From: Comamonas terrigena NBRC 13299
GTDB lineage: Bacteria > Pseudomonadota > Gammaproteobacteria > Burkholderiales > Burkholderiaceae_C
Length of the DNA stretch: 64,000 nt
Assembly: GCF_006740045.1 (NCBI RefSeq)
Contig: NZ_AP019749.1
Coordinates: 763,001 to 827,000, forward strand
Reading direction: 5' to 3'
Shown: positions 17,781-26,422 of the stretch, in pieces
Position numbering within the stretch: position 1 is the stretch's first letter
How the letters are laid out: the number at the start of each line of letters is the position of its first letter
Translations under genes and position numbers: made by a program
The notes under the pieces: model-generated
The model's input: the letters and a program-made list of their open reading frames with translations, nothing else
Told to the model about the DNA's origin: nothing
Database searches by the model: none

Positions 17781-18632
17781 ATGAGCGAGTTCCCGCGTGC
17801 CGAGCGCATGGTGTGGCGCGGGCTGGCCTGCACGCGCCTGGGCTTGCCCAACGGTGACAGTGCCGTGGTCTCGGACTTCGGCGCCCAGGTGCTGTCCTGG
17901 GAGGCGCAAGGGCAGGAGCGCCTGTTCCTCAGCCCGCGTGCCGTGCTGGACGGCAGTGCCCCCATCCGCGGCGGTATTCCGGTGTGTTTTCCCCAGTTCA
18001 ACCAGCGTGGCCCCTTGCCCAAGCATGGCCTGGTGCGGCGGACCCCCTGGCACTACCTGGGCGCCGAAGTGCAAGAGGGATCTATCTCTGCCAGCTGGTG
18101 CTGGGACGCGGAGCCATCGCTGCACGCAGATTTTCCGCACGGCCTGCGTGCCGTGCTGCAGGTACAGCTGACGCCCGCCGGTCTGCGGGTGCAACTGCAG
18201 GCTACCAATACCGGCTCCACGGCGTTGGCTTTCACCGGTGCATTGCACAGCTATCTGGCCGTGCACGACGCCGAGACGGCGCGGCTGCAAGGGCTGGAGG
18301 GCCAGGCGTTCTGGGATGCCGCACGCGGCTTTGTACCTGCGGTGCAGGACGGCAGCGTGGTGCTGGGTGAAGAGGTGGACCGGGTCTATGCGCGCAGCCG
18401 TGCGGCATTGCAGCTGCATGGCCGGCACGGGGTGCTGGACATTGCCCAGGATGGTGCCTGGCCCGAAACCGTGGTCTGGAATCCCGGTCCGGCGCTGTGT
18501 GCCCAGCTCGGGGACATGGCGGCGGACAGCTGGCGCCAGATGCTGTGTGTCGAAGCGGCCTTGGTCAACCAGCCGCAGGCGCTGGCACCGGGTGCCAGCT
18601 GGCAGGCCAGCCAGCATTTCCAGGTGAGATAG
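17781..18632 (+). CDS. D-hexose-6-phosphate mutarotase (aldose 1-epimerase family)
   Basis: A 283-residue galactose-mutarotase-fold protein of the YeaD type, which interconverts alpha and beta forms of hexose 6-phosphates. The family pattern is seen in VVSDFGAQVLSWEAQGQERL, the SPRAVLDGSAPIRGGIPVCFPQF segment and the histidine in LPKHGLVRRTPWH. Later motifs include a TGALHSYLAVHD segment with the second catalytic histidine and a VVWNPGPALC stretch. It begins five bases after the hisA stop, so it is probably co-transcribed with the his genes. It sits at the left boundary of the interval that separates hisA from hisF. Confidence 0.88.
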   Translation: MSEFPRAERMVWRGLACTRLGLPNGDSAVVSDFGAQVLSWEAQGQERLFLSPRAVLDGSAPIRGGIPVCFPQFNQRGPLPKHGLVRRTPWHYLGAEVQEGSISASWCWDAEPSLHADFPHGLRAVLQVQLTPAGLRVQLQATNTGSTALAFTGALHSYLAVHDAETARLQGLEGQAFWDAARGFVPAVQDGSVVLGEEVDRVYARSRAALQLHGRHGVLDIAQDGAWPETVVWNPGPALCAQLGDMAADSWRQMLCVEAALVNQPQALAPGASWQASQHFQVR

Positions 18633-18792
18633 GGCGCGGCGGCGGTATGTCCGCTGTCCGCCGGGGCGCGGCGGCGGCGTCGCACGGTCCCGGCCGAGCG
18701 CATTGGCAGGCTTTGCCGGGGCAGGCTAGGCTTGCGCGCCAAGCGCCAGAACACGCTGCCTGATGGAGGCGCACAGGCCCCTGTCTGGTGGG

Positions 18793-19515
18793 TTATTGCT
18801 TCTGCATGCCCTGCAGACGGTTCTTCGATGCCGCCCACCGGGCAGAACTGTCCTTCGAGTCGGCTGCGTCGATCTCGGCGTCCATGCAGGCGATCAGCTC
18901 CGCTTGCACACGCTCCCACTGTGCGGCATCCACCAGCTGAAAGGCGCTGTCCACGAAATTGGCCTGCAGCCGTCTGGCCAGAGACAGCTTGCGGACGATG
19001 TTGATCGTGAAGGGCGGACACAGCAGGCACTCCAGGAACAGCGACCAGGCATTTTTCGTGCTGACGCCAAGGGGCTTCTGGTGTCGGTACAGCAGCATGC
19101 CGGCCCCAACGGGCATCAGGTAGATCAGGGCCAGGCAGGCCAGCAATGCGGGATCGCTGCGAAAGAAACAGTAGGTGATGGGGGTGATGACGAACAGGGC
19201 CAGTGCCATGCCGTAGGCTGGCAGGCCAAACCATCCATACAGTGATTTTTCTTTCTGCCACTCCACCGAGGCGGCTTGCGACAGGCTTTCCGGCTGCCAG
19301 TGCAGCCTGAAAACAGGGCGGTGGGGGAGAAGCAAATTGGGGAAGAAAAGCCTTTTGCGCAGCAAAACCAATCCTTTGAGATTGGTTTGGGCGCTCCAGT
19401 TTTTCCAGGAGGGTGTGATCACGCCCTCGTTGGAAAATAGCAAGACACTGGAATCATAGATATAAAAAAGCACAGCCAGGATGAGCAACTGTGCCTCCAG
19501 GGGTACCAGGTTCAT
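18793..19515 (-). CDS. Uncharacterised membrane protein paired with the DUF2167 gene
   Basis: I do not recognise the family. The 240-residue protein has hydrophobic segments at about residues 9-27, 100-118 and 122-143, with a basic soluble stretch between the first and second and a mixed-charge C-terminal part. The start ATG overlaps the stop of the upstream DUF2167 gene (ATGA), so the two are translationally coupled and probably act together in the envelope. The gene is convergent with the mutarotase across a 160-bp gap in which I saw no T-tailed terminator. Confidence 0.7.
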   Translation of the reverse strand: MNLVPLEAQLLILAVLFYIYDSSVLLFSNEGVITPSWKNWSAQTNLKGLVLLRKRLFFPNLLLPHRPVFRLHWQPESLSQAASVEWQKEKSLYGWFGLPAYGMALALFVITPITYCFFRSDPALLACLALIYLMPVGAGMLLYRHQKPLGVSTKNAWSLFLECLLCPPFTINIVRKLSLARRLQANFVDSAFQLVDAAQWERVQAELIACMDAEIDAADSKDSSARWAASKNRLQGMQKQ

Positions 19516-20363
19516 TGCTTCTTCTTGAAGATGCTCGCAATGCCTGCCAAGGCCGCAATGACCGCCGCGACAATCACTTTCCAGAAAGCGGCGGCAGCGC
19601 CTGCAATCGCTGCCCAGAAACCTTTCTTGGTGGCCACGGCGGCGGCGCCACCCAGAATCAAACCTGTGAGTCCATATCCGGCCACCTTGTCACCTGGCAA
19701 GAACTCGGCATAGGTTTTGCCCGGGTTGTAGGAAAAACCAGCCAGTGCCTGCTTGAAGCTGGTGATGTTCTGGTCCAGCATATCGTGGTCCGCGACCAGA
19801 ATGGCATTCATGAAGCCTTCCCGACCCAGAATCCGGCTGGTGTAATTGATATTCTTCTGTCCGGAATCTGAATGCAGCTGTATGCCCCATTCCAGCTGTT
19901 TGGTCTTTTCATCGTAATGCGGCGGGATGACCCAGCCATCGGTATAGATGGCTTCCATCTTGAGACTTTTTCGTGCCTCGTTACTGGAAACATCTCCTTC
20001 TTTAATGGCCTTCATCAGAGCGTCGGAGTCAATCTTGTCATCGTCCGTGATGTATCCCGTTTCCGCAAATTCGAGAATGGTAAACCAGTCCAGGTTGTCG
20101 GGGGCAAGGGTGTAATTGTTGTCGTGCGGGGGATTGCCGTTGAGTTCCAGGAATTTACGGGTGTTGGCTGCATCCAGGAATGCATGATTTTTCGGGATCT
20201 CAATCGACGCATTGCTGCCGATGCTTGCCTTGGACGGCCCATGTTGCCATTGCAAATTGACAATTTCCTGGTATCTTTTCTCGGCCTCGGTGGGTTGCGG
20301 GGCTGGACCTTGGGCGAATACCAGAGTTGGAAGCAGCCAGAGAAGCAGCAAAAAACTTTTCAT
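19512..20363 (-). CDS. DUF2167 domain protein, probable membrane-anchored
   Basis: A 283-residue protein with an N-terminal signal peptide (MKSFLLLLWLLPTLVFA, cleavage near residue 18), a large exported domain, and a hydrophobic C-terminal region of about 50 residues ending in FKKKQ. The motifs GPSKASIGSNASIEIPKNHA and the later LELNGNPP match the DUF2167 pattern; the function of that family is unknown. The base composition is lower than that of its neighbours: 29 G+C in the 60 bases at 19861-19920. It lies behind the pel terminator and is coupled to the membrane protein downstream. ATG 20363 was chosen because it starts the signal peptide. Confidence 0.78.
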   Translation of the reverse strand: MKSFLLLLWLLPTLVFAQGPAPQPTEAEKRYQEIVNLQWQHGPSKASIGSNASIEIPKNHAFLDAANTRKFLELNGNPPHDNNYTLAPDNLDWFTILEFAETGYITDDDKIDSDALMKAIKEGDVSSNEARKSLKMEAIYTDGWVIPPHYDEKTKQLEWGIQLHSDSGQKNINYTSRILGREGFMNAILVADHDMLDQNITSFKQALAGFSYNPGKTYAEFLPGDKVAGYGLTGLILGGAAAVATKKGFWAAIAGAAAAFWKVIVAAVIAALAGIASIFKKKQ

Positions 20364-20406
20364 GATACGGAAAGCCTTGTTGTGTTTGGAGTGAATGTGC
20401 GGCTTG

Positions 20407-20435
20407 AAAAAGCCTTTGCAGTTTCCTGCAAAGGC
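20407..20435 (-). terminator. Intrinsic terminator after pelG
   Basis: On the minus strand a perfect 10-bp stem GCCTTTGCAG / CTGCAAAGGC with a GAAA loop is followed by TTTTT. It ends the pel transcript 88 bp after the pelG stop and separates it from the DUF2167 pair. Confidence 0.85.
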
Positions 20436-20523
20436 ATGAGGTTTTGCAACTGCTGATTCACCAGCCTGTCGGCTAAAAAAGCACACTTGGGGAGAGCGGC
20501 TTGCTGGAAAAGCGTTTTGCGGC

Positions 20524-21897
20524 TTATTGCAGCATGAAGGTTTTATATTCCAGCCGCCCGATTTCGCGGGACAGCAGGTGCAAGCCGGTACACAGCGTGA
20601 TCAGCATGGCGCCCGCAAAGCCGTAGCCGTAGAAGGCTGCCCCCAACTCCAGCGACAGCGCCGTGAGCAGAATGTTCAGCACCAGCAGCTCCACGCAAAG
20701 CCAGACCACGATGCGGCGTTCATCCAGGTAGAAAAACACGTTCAGCACGGCCATCAGCCCCACCTGCAGCGCAGCCCCCACCACCTGCACATGCAGCAGG
20801 GGCAGGTAGAGCTCGGAAATGCCCAGCAGGCGCAAGACTGCCGGTCCGGCGACAAAGGTCACCAGCACGGCCAGGGTCTGGATCTTGGCGATTTCGCCCA
20901 GGCCGCTCTGGATGGCATAGGCCATTTCGTCGCGCATGGTGTCGATTTCTTCCAGGGAGCCGCCCTGGCGCACGGCCGTGAAGAATTTGTCGTAGTACTC
21001 CACAAAGTCGGTCTCGATACGGACCAGGAACACGGCCATGCCGGGGATGATGGAGAGGTAGGACAGGAACACCGGAATGTCGTAGATCAGTGACGCGCGC
21101 AGCCCGCCAATGATCACCTGGGAGGTGTCGGGATAGGCCCAGAACATCAGCTTGTCGGCCCAGATGCCCAGGTTGTAGAGAAAGCCGGTCAGCACCAGGG
21201 TGCCGTACAGCGATTTCGGCTGCAGAAAATCAAAGGCAATCAGGCGGCGGTGGGGATTGAACTCCCTGAGTACCAGCACCCACATGCCGCAAAACAGCAG
21301 CAGATGCCCGATCACAAAGCTGCCCAGCAGACCTTCCAGGCCGTAATAGCGCAGCACCAGGGAGATCAGCACAATCAGCGTGTAGCTCACCGCAAACAGC
21401 ACGGTGATGGCCTTGTAGCGTTTCATGCCGGACAGCAGCACCGTCAGAATCCAGATGCCGCACAGCAAGGCGAATCCCGACAGCATCAGCATGCGGTAGA
21501 GCATGCTTTGCCCGGACAGCAGCGTGAAGCAGGCCGCGATCCCAATGAGGCTTGCACTGCCCAGCACCAGCAGCAGCAGGCCATGGAGATTGGGCAGCAC
21601 CATTTCCGCGCGCTTCTCGAACAGGCGGTCGGAGATGAAGCGGGTGAAGGCCAGCTGGGCCAGCCCGGTCCAGATGAGACTGAACGCCACCAGGTAGGTG
21701 ACGGATGTCTGGAACTGGGTTACCAGAAACGGCGGAGCGACCAGGCCCACGCTGAGCAGACCCATCAGCAGAATGCCGACGATGGAGAACACCCAGGGGC
21801 CGGAGCCGATCACGCTGGCATAGGCGTAGGTCTGTACCAGACTGAGCAGGGTGTTCTTGCGCAGCAGGCGGCGCAGTTCAAAACCGATACCGGCCAT
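20524..21897 (-). CDS. pelG: Pel exopolysaccharide inner-membrane transporter PelG
   Basis: PelG is the polytopic membrane protein that, with PelD, PelE and PelF, forms the inner-membrane Pel synthase complex and is thought to pass the polymer across the membrane. The 457-residue protein begins MAGIGFELRRLLRKNTLLSL, the hallmark N-terminus of PelG, and has about 12 hydrophobic segments of a polysaccharide-transporter (PST/MATE-like) fold. It is the last gene of the operon, its ATG overlapping the pelF stop by one base (TGATG), and a terminator follows. Confidence 0.95.
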   Translation of the reverse strand: MAGIGFELRRLLRKNTLLSLVQTYAYASVIGSGPWVFSIVGILLMGLLSVGLVAPPFLVTQFQTSVTYLVAFSLIWTGLAQLAFTRFISDRLFEKRAEMVLPNLHGLLLLVLGSASLIGIAACFTLLSGQSMLYRMLMLSGFALLCGIWILTVLLSGMKRYKAITVLFAVSYTLIVLISLVLRYYGLEGLLGSFVIGHLLLFCGMWVLVLREFNPHRRLIAFDFLQPKSLYGTLVLTGFLYNLGIWADKLMFWAYPDTSQVIIGGLRASLIYDIPVFLSYLSIIPGMAVFLVRIETDFVEYYDKFFTAVRQGGSLEEIDTMRDEMAYAIQSGLGEIAKIQTLAVLVTFVAGPAVLRLLGISELYLPLLHVQVVGAALQVGLMAVLNVFFYLDERRIVVWLCVELLVLNILLTALSLELGAAFYGYGFAGAMLITLCTGLHLLSREIGRLEYKTFMLQ

Positions 21898-23441
21898 CAG
21901 CGTGCCTCCTTCCGGGATGCCAGGGCATCCTCATAGATCTTGCGGTAGCTGTCGAACATGCGGGTGTCGGTGTAGAACCGTTCCACGCGGGCGACAGCGC
22001 TTCGGCTGGCCGCTTGCCAGGCGGCGGTATCGGTGAGCAGTTCCAGCATGGCATCGGCCAGGCTCCGCGGGGAGGCGATGCCGACGACACGCCCACTGGG
22101 CCCCAGGGCCTTGTCTTCGCCATCCAGCCCTTCCACCAGCTGACGGCAGGAGCCCACATCGGTGGTGACCACCGGAATGCCGGCGGCATAGGCTTCCAGC
22201 ACCACCAGTGGCAATGCTTCGCTGATGGAAGAGAGCACCAGGATGCCGGCCTGGGACAGGATGTCTGCGGTCTTCTGGAAGCCCAGGAACTTCACCTGCT
22301 GCTGCAGGCCCAGGCTTTCGACCAGATCGCGGCATTCCTGGGCATAGAGTTCGTCTTCGTCCGCAGGCCCGACGATCCAGGCCTGGGCCTCCGGGTACTG
22401 GTTGACGACGCGGCGCATGGCACGGATCAGGGTCTTGATGTCCTTGATGGGCACGACCCGTCCCAGCAGACAGATCACGGGCGGGACGGGCGCGCCTTCC
22501 GGCCGCCGGCCGGCGGCAAACTGGGCAATGCGAATGCCGTTGGGAATGTTGAGCGTGCGTTCCTTGGGAGCGCCATCGTGGATCTGGCGCTGCCGGTTGG
22601 TCTCGTACAGCGCGACGATGGGGTTGGCCGCTGCGTAGCAATAGCGTCCCATCCACTCAAACAGGCTGATCCACATCTTGCGGAAGTGGGAGACTTCGCT
22701 GGCGTTGCGCTGGAAGATGTTGCGGTTGTCGCGAATCCAGTCGCTCTTGAGCAGGTCGATCTGCCGTTCCTTGGTGTAGATGCCGTGCTCGGACAGCACG
22801 AAAGGAATGCCGCGGGTGTCATGGACCAGGGCGCCCAGAAAACCGGCATAGCCTGTGGAGGCACTGTGCACCATGCGAACCGGCAGCATGGACCGGGCCA
22901 CCCGCGCCATGATCCACAGGGGCTGGAACATGATGCGCACGGTCCAGAAATAGTCCACGAACGAGGGGTCGGTGCAATAGTCTTCGTAGCTCTTGCGGAT
23001 CAGCTCCCATGCGCCTTCGCTGTAGAGAAAATCATCCAGCGGGATCTGTCCGCCAGGCATGATTTCCTTGGTGACCGTGCGGATGGCGTCGACGACCTCT
23101 TCCGTGGAGGCCATGCCGGTGGCGTGGCGGCCGAGTGCATCGATCAGCACCTGGGCCTTGGCAAAGGCCTGGGAGTGGCCTGGGCGAGCGGATGGAATGA
23201 AATCTGCCTGGAGGTGCTCGTAGAGATAGTGCTCTTCGATGTGCACCACGTTCGAGGGCAGCTGGTAGCGCAGGCCCGCATAGTCATCGGCGCGGCTGCC
23301 GATGAAGATCAGCGCAAAACGGTATTGCGGATAGGCCTGGATCATCTGGTGGATCCAGCTGGACACGCCGCCGCTGATATAGGGGTAGGTGCCCTCTAGC
23401 AGGAGCGCAATGTCGGCCTCTGTGGCTTTGGGCAACGTCAT
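21897..23441 (-). CDS. pelF: Pel polysaccharide glycosyltransferase PelF
   Basis: PelF is the cytoplasmic GT4-family glycosyltransferase that polymerises Pel, using UDP-activated N-acetylhexosamine. The 514-residue GT-B protein has the PelF N-terminus ALLLEGTYPYISGGVSSWIH (12-31), a nucleotide-sugar region with VVPIKDIKTLIRAMRR, and the E-x7-E motif of retaining GT-B enzymes (Glu408 and Glu416 in SEALPLVVLEA). ATG 23441 follows a TGGAG ribosome-binding site that overlaps the pelE end; a TTG seven codons upstream is less likely. The order D-E-F-G is as in Pseudomonas aeruginosa. Confidence 0.95.
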   Translation of the reverse strand: MTLPKATEADIALLLEGTYPYISGGVSSWIHQMIQAYPQYRFALIFIGSRADDYAGLRYQLPSNVVHIEEHYLYEHLQADFIPSARPGHSQAFAKAQVLIDALGRHATGMASTEEVVDAIRTVTKEIMPGGQIPLDDFLYSEGAWELIRKSYEDYCTDPSFVDYFWTVRIMFQPLWIMARVARSMLPVRMVHSASTGYAGFLGALVHDTRGIPFVLSEHGIYTKERQIDLLKSDWIRDNRNIFQRNASEVSHFRKMWISLFEWMGRYCYAAANPIVALYETNRQRQIHDGAPKERTLNIPNGIRIAQFAAGRRPEGAPVPPVICLLGRVVPIKDIKTLIRAMRRVVNQYPEAQAWIVGPADEDELYAQECRDLVESLGLQQQVKFLGFQKTADILSQAGILVLSSISEALPLVVLEAYAAGIPVVTTDVGSCRQLVEGLDGEDKALGPSGRVVGIASPRSLADAMLELLTDTAAWQAASRSAVARVERFYTDTRMFDSYRKIYEDALASRKEAR

Positions 23442-23445
23442 CGGT

Positions 23446-24450
23446 TCAGCTCCAGTAATCAATCACGGGCCGCAGCTTGGGCAGGGCGTTGTGCTGCGCG
23501 ATGCCCTGCATCATGGAACGCACCTGCACGAAATCACGCTGTGCGTAGCGGATCTGCGCCTGGTAGGGAATGACCTGGGTCGCCGGCATGCCCAGCTCCA
23601 GAGCCCTGGCATAGCACTGCTCGGCTTCCTGCTGGCGATCCATGGCGTGCAGCAGACGGCCGCGGCGCAGCACCAGCGGCGGTTCGTCGGGCTGCTGGCG
23701 CAGCACCATGTCGCAGTAGCGCAGCGACTCCTGTACGGCGAAGTCGTGCATATCGTCCGAGGCCAGCTCCTGGTAAAGCAGTTCCCAGTACAGATCGGAA
23801 AGGCGGTGCGCCGCCACCAGTCCCCGGGGGGAAAGCGCGGCAGGCCCAGAGGCTTCTTCCTTGAGGACCTGCAGCTCTTCGTGGATGGCCCGGGAGAGCT
23901 TTTGCTCCATGCGGTCCAGCATGCCGTAGGCCAGCAGGCGCAGGTCGTCGCTGGGGTCGTCCAGTACATCGCGCAGCAAGGGGGAGGCAATCCGCCCCTT
24001 GACATGGCTGAGCGTGACCAAGGCCTTGAAGCGCAGCTTGGTGGGGGCCTCGCGGTTGGACAGCAGCGACCGGATGCCCGAGGTCTGTGCGGTGCCTGGC
24101 AGATGCTGGTGCTGGTCGAACTCGGGCAGCACCACGGACGAGAAGTCCTCCGTCGGATCACGCGAGGGGTAGACACGGACGGTCATCACCGCCAGGAAGG
24201 CCAGCACAAAGCCCAGGACAGGAATGACAAAGCAGAAGCACGCGATCAGGCCGACGACGGCCCAGCGGGGCTGGGTATGCTTGCCCAGCAGCAGCGGCAG
24301 CATGCTGAAAGCCAGCACGGCGGAGGCCAGGGCATGCAGTGCGAGGTAGCCCCAGAGTGCCGAATCCGAGCTTTGGGTCAGAAAGCCGGAGACCGTCCAG
24401 CTGGAGATCTCCAGCAGCAGTGCGACGAAAGCCAGTTTGAAGTTAGCCAT
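23446..24450 (-). CDS. pelE: Pel inner-membrane protein PelE
   Basis: PelE is a membrane protein with a cytoplasmic TPR-like part that tethers PelD and PelF in the Pel synthase complex. The 334-residue protein has hydrophobic segments at about residues 4-23, 32-55 and 63-91, then a helical soluble region. Its C-terminal part contains TPR-like helices (VLRRGRLLHAMDRQQEAEQC). I chose ATG 24450, which gives a clean membrane N-terminus; it overlaps the pelD stop by eight bases. PelE sequences are poorly conserved, so assignment relies on topology and position. Confidence 0.88.
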   Translation of the reverse strand: MANFKLAFVALLLEISSWTVSGFLTQSSDSALWGYLALHALASAVLAFSMLPLLLGKHTQPRWAVVGLIACFCFVIPVLGFVLAFLAVMTVRVYPSRDPTEDFSSVVLPEFDQHQHLPGTAQTSGIRSLLSNREAPTKLRFKALVTLSHVKGRIASPLLRDVLDDPSDDLRLLAYGMLDRMEQKLSRAIHEELQVLKEEASGPAALSPRGLVAAHRLSDLYWELLYQELASDDMHDFAVQESLRYCDMVLRQQPDEPPLVLRRGRLLHAMDRQQEAEQCYARALELGMPATQVIPYQAQIRYAQRDFVQVRSMMQGIAQHNALPKLRPVIDYWS

Positions 24451-25798
24451 GGCGCAGGCCTTCAATGCGTTGCAGCAGCTCCTGCGAGGTGTGCTGCTCC
24501 AGCAGGAGCACATGCGGAAAGATGCCTGCTTCCATCAAGGAAATGTGCTGCTTGCTGCTGAGCGCCCATTGCTCCAGTCGCTGCAGAAAACCTTCGGCAG
24601 TGGCCGTGGTGCCCAAGGGCATCAGGATGGCGACCACCTGTTTGCCCGCCTGCGGCTCCGTCAGCCAGACTTCGTCCAGCATGCGCTTCATGCGCACCAC
24701 CTGCTGGGGCACGTTGCGCGCAATGGCTTCCTGGGAGAACTCCAGGGCCAGCACCACGCTGCTGATGCCGGAGGATTGCTGCATGTGGGACAGGCGCTGC
24801 AGTTCCATGGCAAAGCTGTCGGGGCAGTCCGGGAACTGCGTGAGCACGGGCTTGGTCAGTTCGTGGGCGGACAGACCATCGGTGTAGTAGCTCAGCAGCA
24901 GGTTGATCACCTGCAGGTTCTCGGTCTGCAGCGCGAAGAACGGCATCTCCCTGACCACCAGCAGGGCGTAGAGATCGCCCTGCAGATCCAGCAGCGGCGC
25001 GGCCACCAGGTAGCGGCTGGTCTGGCCTTCGGCCGTGGATTCCACCACATGGCAGAGCCTGCGCATTTCCAGCGCCTGGCGCACCAGGGCATCCTGCGTG
25101 TCCACGCTGTCCGGGCTTCCGATGTGCGCAATGGCATGGGGTTGCAGCTGCTCGTCGGTCACCGCATGCAGGCTGGCATCGGTGATCTGGCAGTACTGGG
25201 ACAGCAGTTGCAGCAGCCTCTGGGTGGCATCGGCGGAGTCCGCGCTGGCATGCAGTTTCAGCAAGGCGTCGCGCATGGACATGGGGCGCCCGATCAGCTC
25301 CTGCTCCAGCCGGTCATGCGAGAGGCGCAGCAGGTAATACTGCCGCACCAGATGCTCCAGGCGCTGGTCCAGGTAGTGCTGTACCGATTCCGCGCGGCGG
25401 GTCTTGGCGCGCCATTGGCTGGCCACTTCACCCACCACCATGATGGTGATCAGCCCTCCCAGGAAGTACAGCTGGGGAAAGTCTTGCCACTGGCCCCGGT
25501 GAAAGTAGAACCAGGCGGCCAGCAGGATGGTGGAGGAGCCCAGCCCGGCCAGGGCACCATAGCGCAGGGCGATGATGATGGGGGCCAGCCAGGACCACGG
25601 GAACTCGGTGTTGACCCACAGCGGGTTGTCGGGGGAGAACCACAGGCCCAGCAGCAGAAACAGCAGGGGGAGGATCACCACTTCACCGATCAGCACGCTG
25701 GTGCGCGTGCTGGGCAAAGCCAACTTGCCCAGGGGCGAGTTGGGGACCAAAGACGCCTGCAAAGGCCCTGGCTCCATTGACTGTCGGCGCGGCTCCAT
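24443..25798 (-). CDS. pelD: c-di-GMP receptor of the Pel system, PelD
   Basis: PelD switches on Pel synthesis when it binds cyclic di-GMP. The 451-residue protein has hydrophobic segments at about residues 36-53, 71-97 and 110-126, a coiled linker, a GAF-like domain (about 180-300) and a degenerate GGDEF domain. The catalytic GGDEF signature is absent, but an RxxD inhibitory-site motif is visible (Arg372-Met-Leu-Asp375), which is what binds c-di-GMP in the Pseudomonas protein. ATG 25798 is preceded by AGGGAG; an ATG at 25819 would add seven residues. No diguanylate cyclase is encoded nearby. Confidence 0.93.
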   Translation of the reverse strand: MEPRRQSMEPGPLQASLVPNSPLGKLALPSTRTSVLIGEVVILPLLFLLLGLWFSPDNPLWVNTEFPWSWLAPIIIALRYGALAGLGSSTILLAAWFYFHRGQWQDFPQLYFLGGLITIMVVGEVASQWRAKTRRAESVQHYLDQRLEHLVRQYYLLRLSHDRLEQELIGRPMSMRDALLKLHASADSADATQRLLQLLSQYCQITDASLHAVTDEQLQPHAIAHIGSPDSVDTQDALVRQALEMRRLCHVVESTAEGQTSRYLVAAPLLDLQGDLYALLVVREMPFFALQTENLQVINLLLSYYTDGLSAHELTKPVLTQFPDCPDSFAMELQRLSHMQQSSGISSVVLALEFSQEAIARNVPQQVVRMKRMLDEVWLTEPQAGKQVVAILMPLGTTATAEGFLQRLEQWALSSKQHISLMEAGIFPHVLLLEQHTSQELLQRIEGLRHG

Positions 25799-25841
25799 AC
25801 TGGTGCTCCCTGGTTGCATGCGGGTTGTGCGGTGAGGAGGG

Positions 25842-26393
25842 TTAACGTACGTTGCCCAGACCGGAATCCAGCAGGCCGCGGATGAGCTTCTGGCCTACCG
25901 CAGACAGCGCTTCGCGGCTCCAGCCACTTTTCCCGCCGGCGCCGGTCCACAAGGTGGCGCCGGTTTTGACATCGATGATGCGCAGGGTCACGCCCGCGGC
26001 AGGCTCGCCATCGACCCCGACCTTGTAGCGCCACTCGTCGACGGCACCGGTCAGCGCATAGGCCACGCCCTGATCCCGTGCCCAGCCCAGGCCGCTGTCG
26101 CCGCCGGCACCGCCGGGCACGCCAAACAGCGGGTCCTGCTGGGCGGGGCCGGCATAGCGTTTGACCTCTCCCACGCCCCGGGCATGCAGCAGGGCGGCCG
26201 CAATGGCTTCTGCACGCTGTCCTGCCATGGGGGTCTCGGTGTGGTTCTCAAATGGCAGCACGGCCCAGCTTGCCTGGCGTTGCAGCGCCGGCGTGGAGCC
26301 TCGGTCGGTGGTGGAGCAGCCGGCCAGGGCACTGGCCAGTGCAAGACCTGCCAGGGTGGTGGCTGCAAGTGAGCGATGTGGGCGTGCGGTCAT
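25842..26393 (-). CDS. pelC: Pel outer-membrane lipoprotein PelC
   Basis: PelC is a lipoprotein that forms a ring at the inner face of the outer membrane and guides the polymer to the PelB pore. The 183-residue protein has a signal peptide with lipobox LAGC (Cys26) and a domain with SWAVLPFENHTETPMAGQRA and a C-terminal segment with LRIIDVKTGATLWTG. These match the PelC/CsgG-like fold of short outer-membrane-associated lipoproteins. A GAGGGGAA ribosome-binding site precedes the ATG. The gene lies between pelB and pelD as in other pel operons. Confidence 0.93.
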   Translation of the reverse strand: MTARPHRSLAATTLAGLALASALAGCSTTDRGSTPALQRQASWAVLPFENHTETPMAGQRAEAIAAALLHARGVGEVKRYAGPAQQDPLFGVPGGAGGDSGLGWARDQGVAYALTGAVDEWRYKVGVDGEPAAGVTLRIIDVKTGATLWTGAGGKSGWSREALSAVGQKLIRGLLDSGLGNVR

Positions 26394-26422
26394 GGAAGTT
26401 CCCCTCGTGTGATGGCGTGGTG

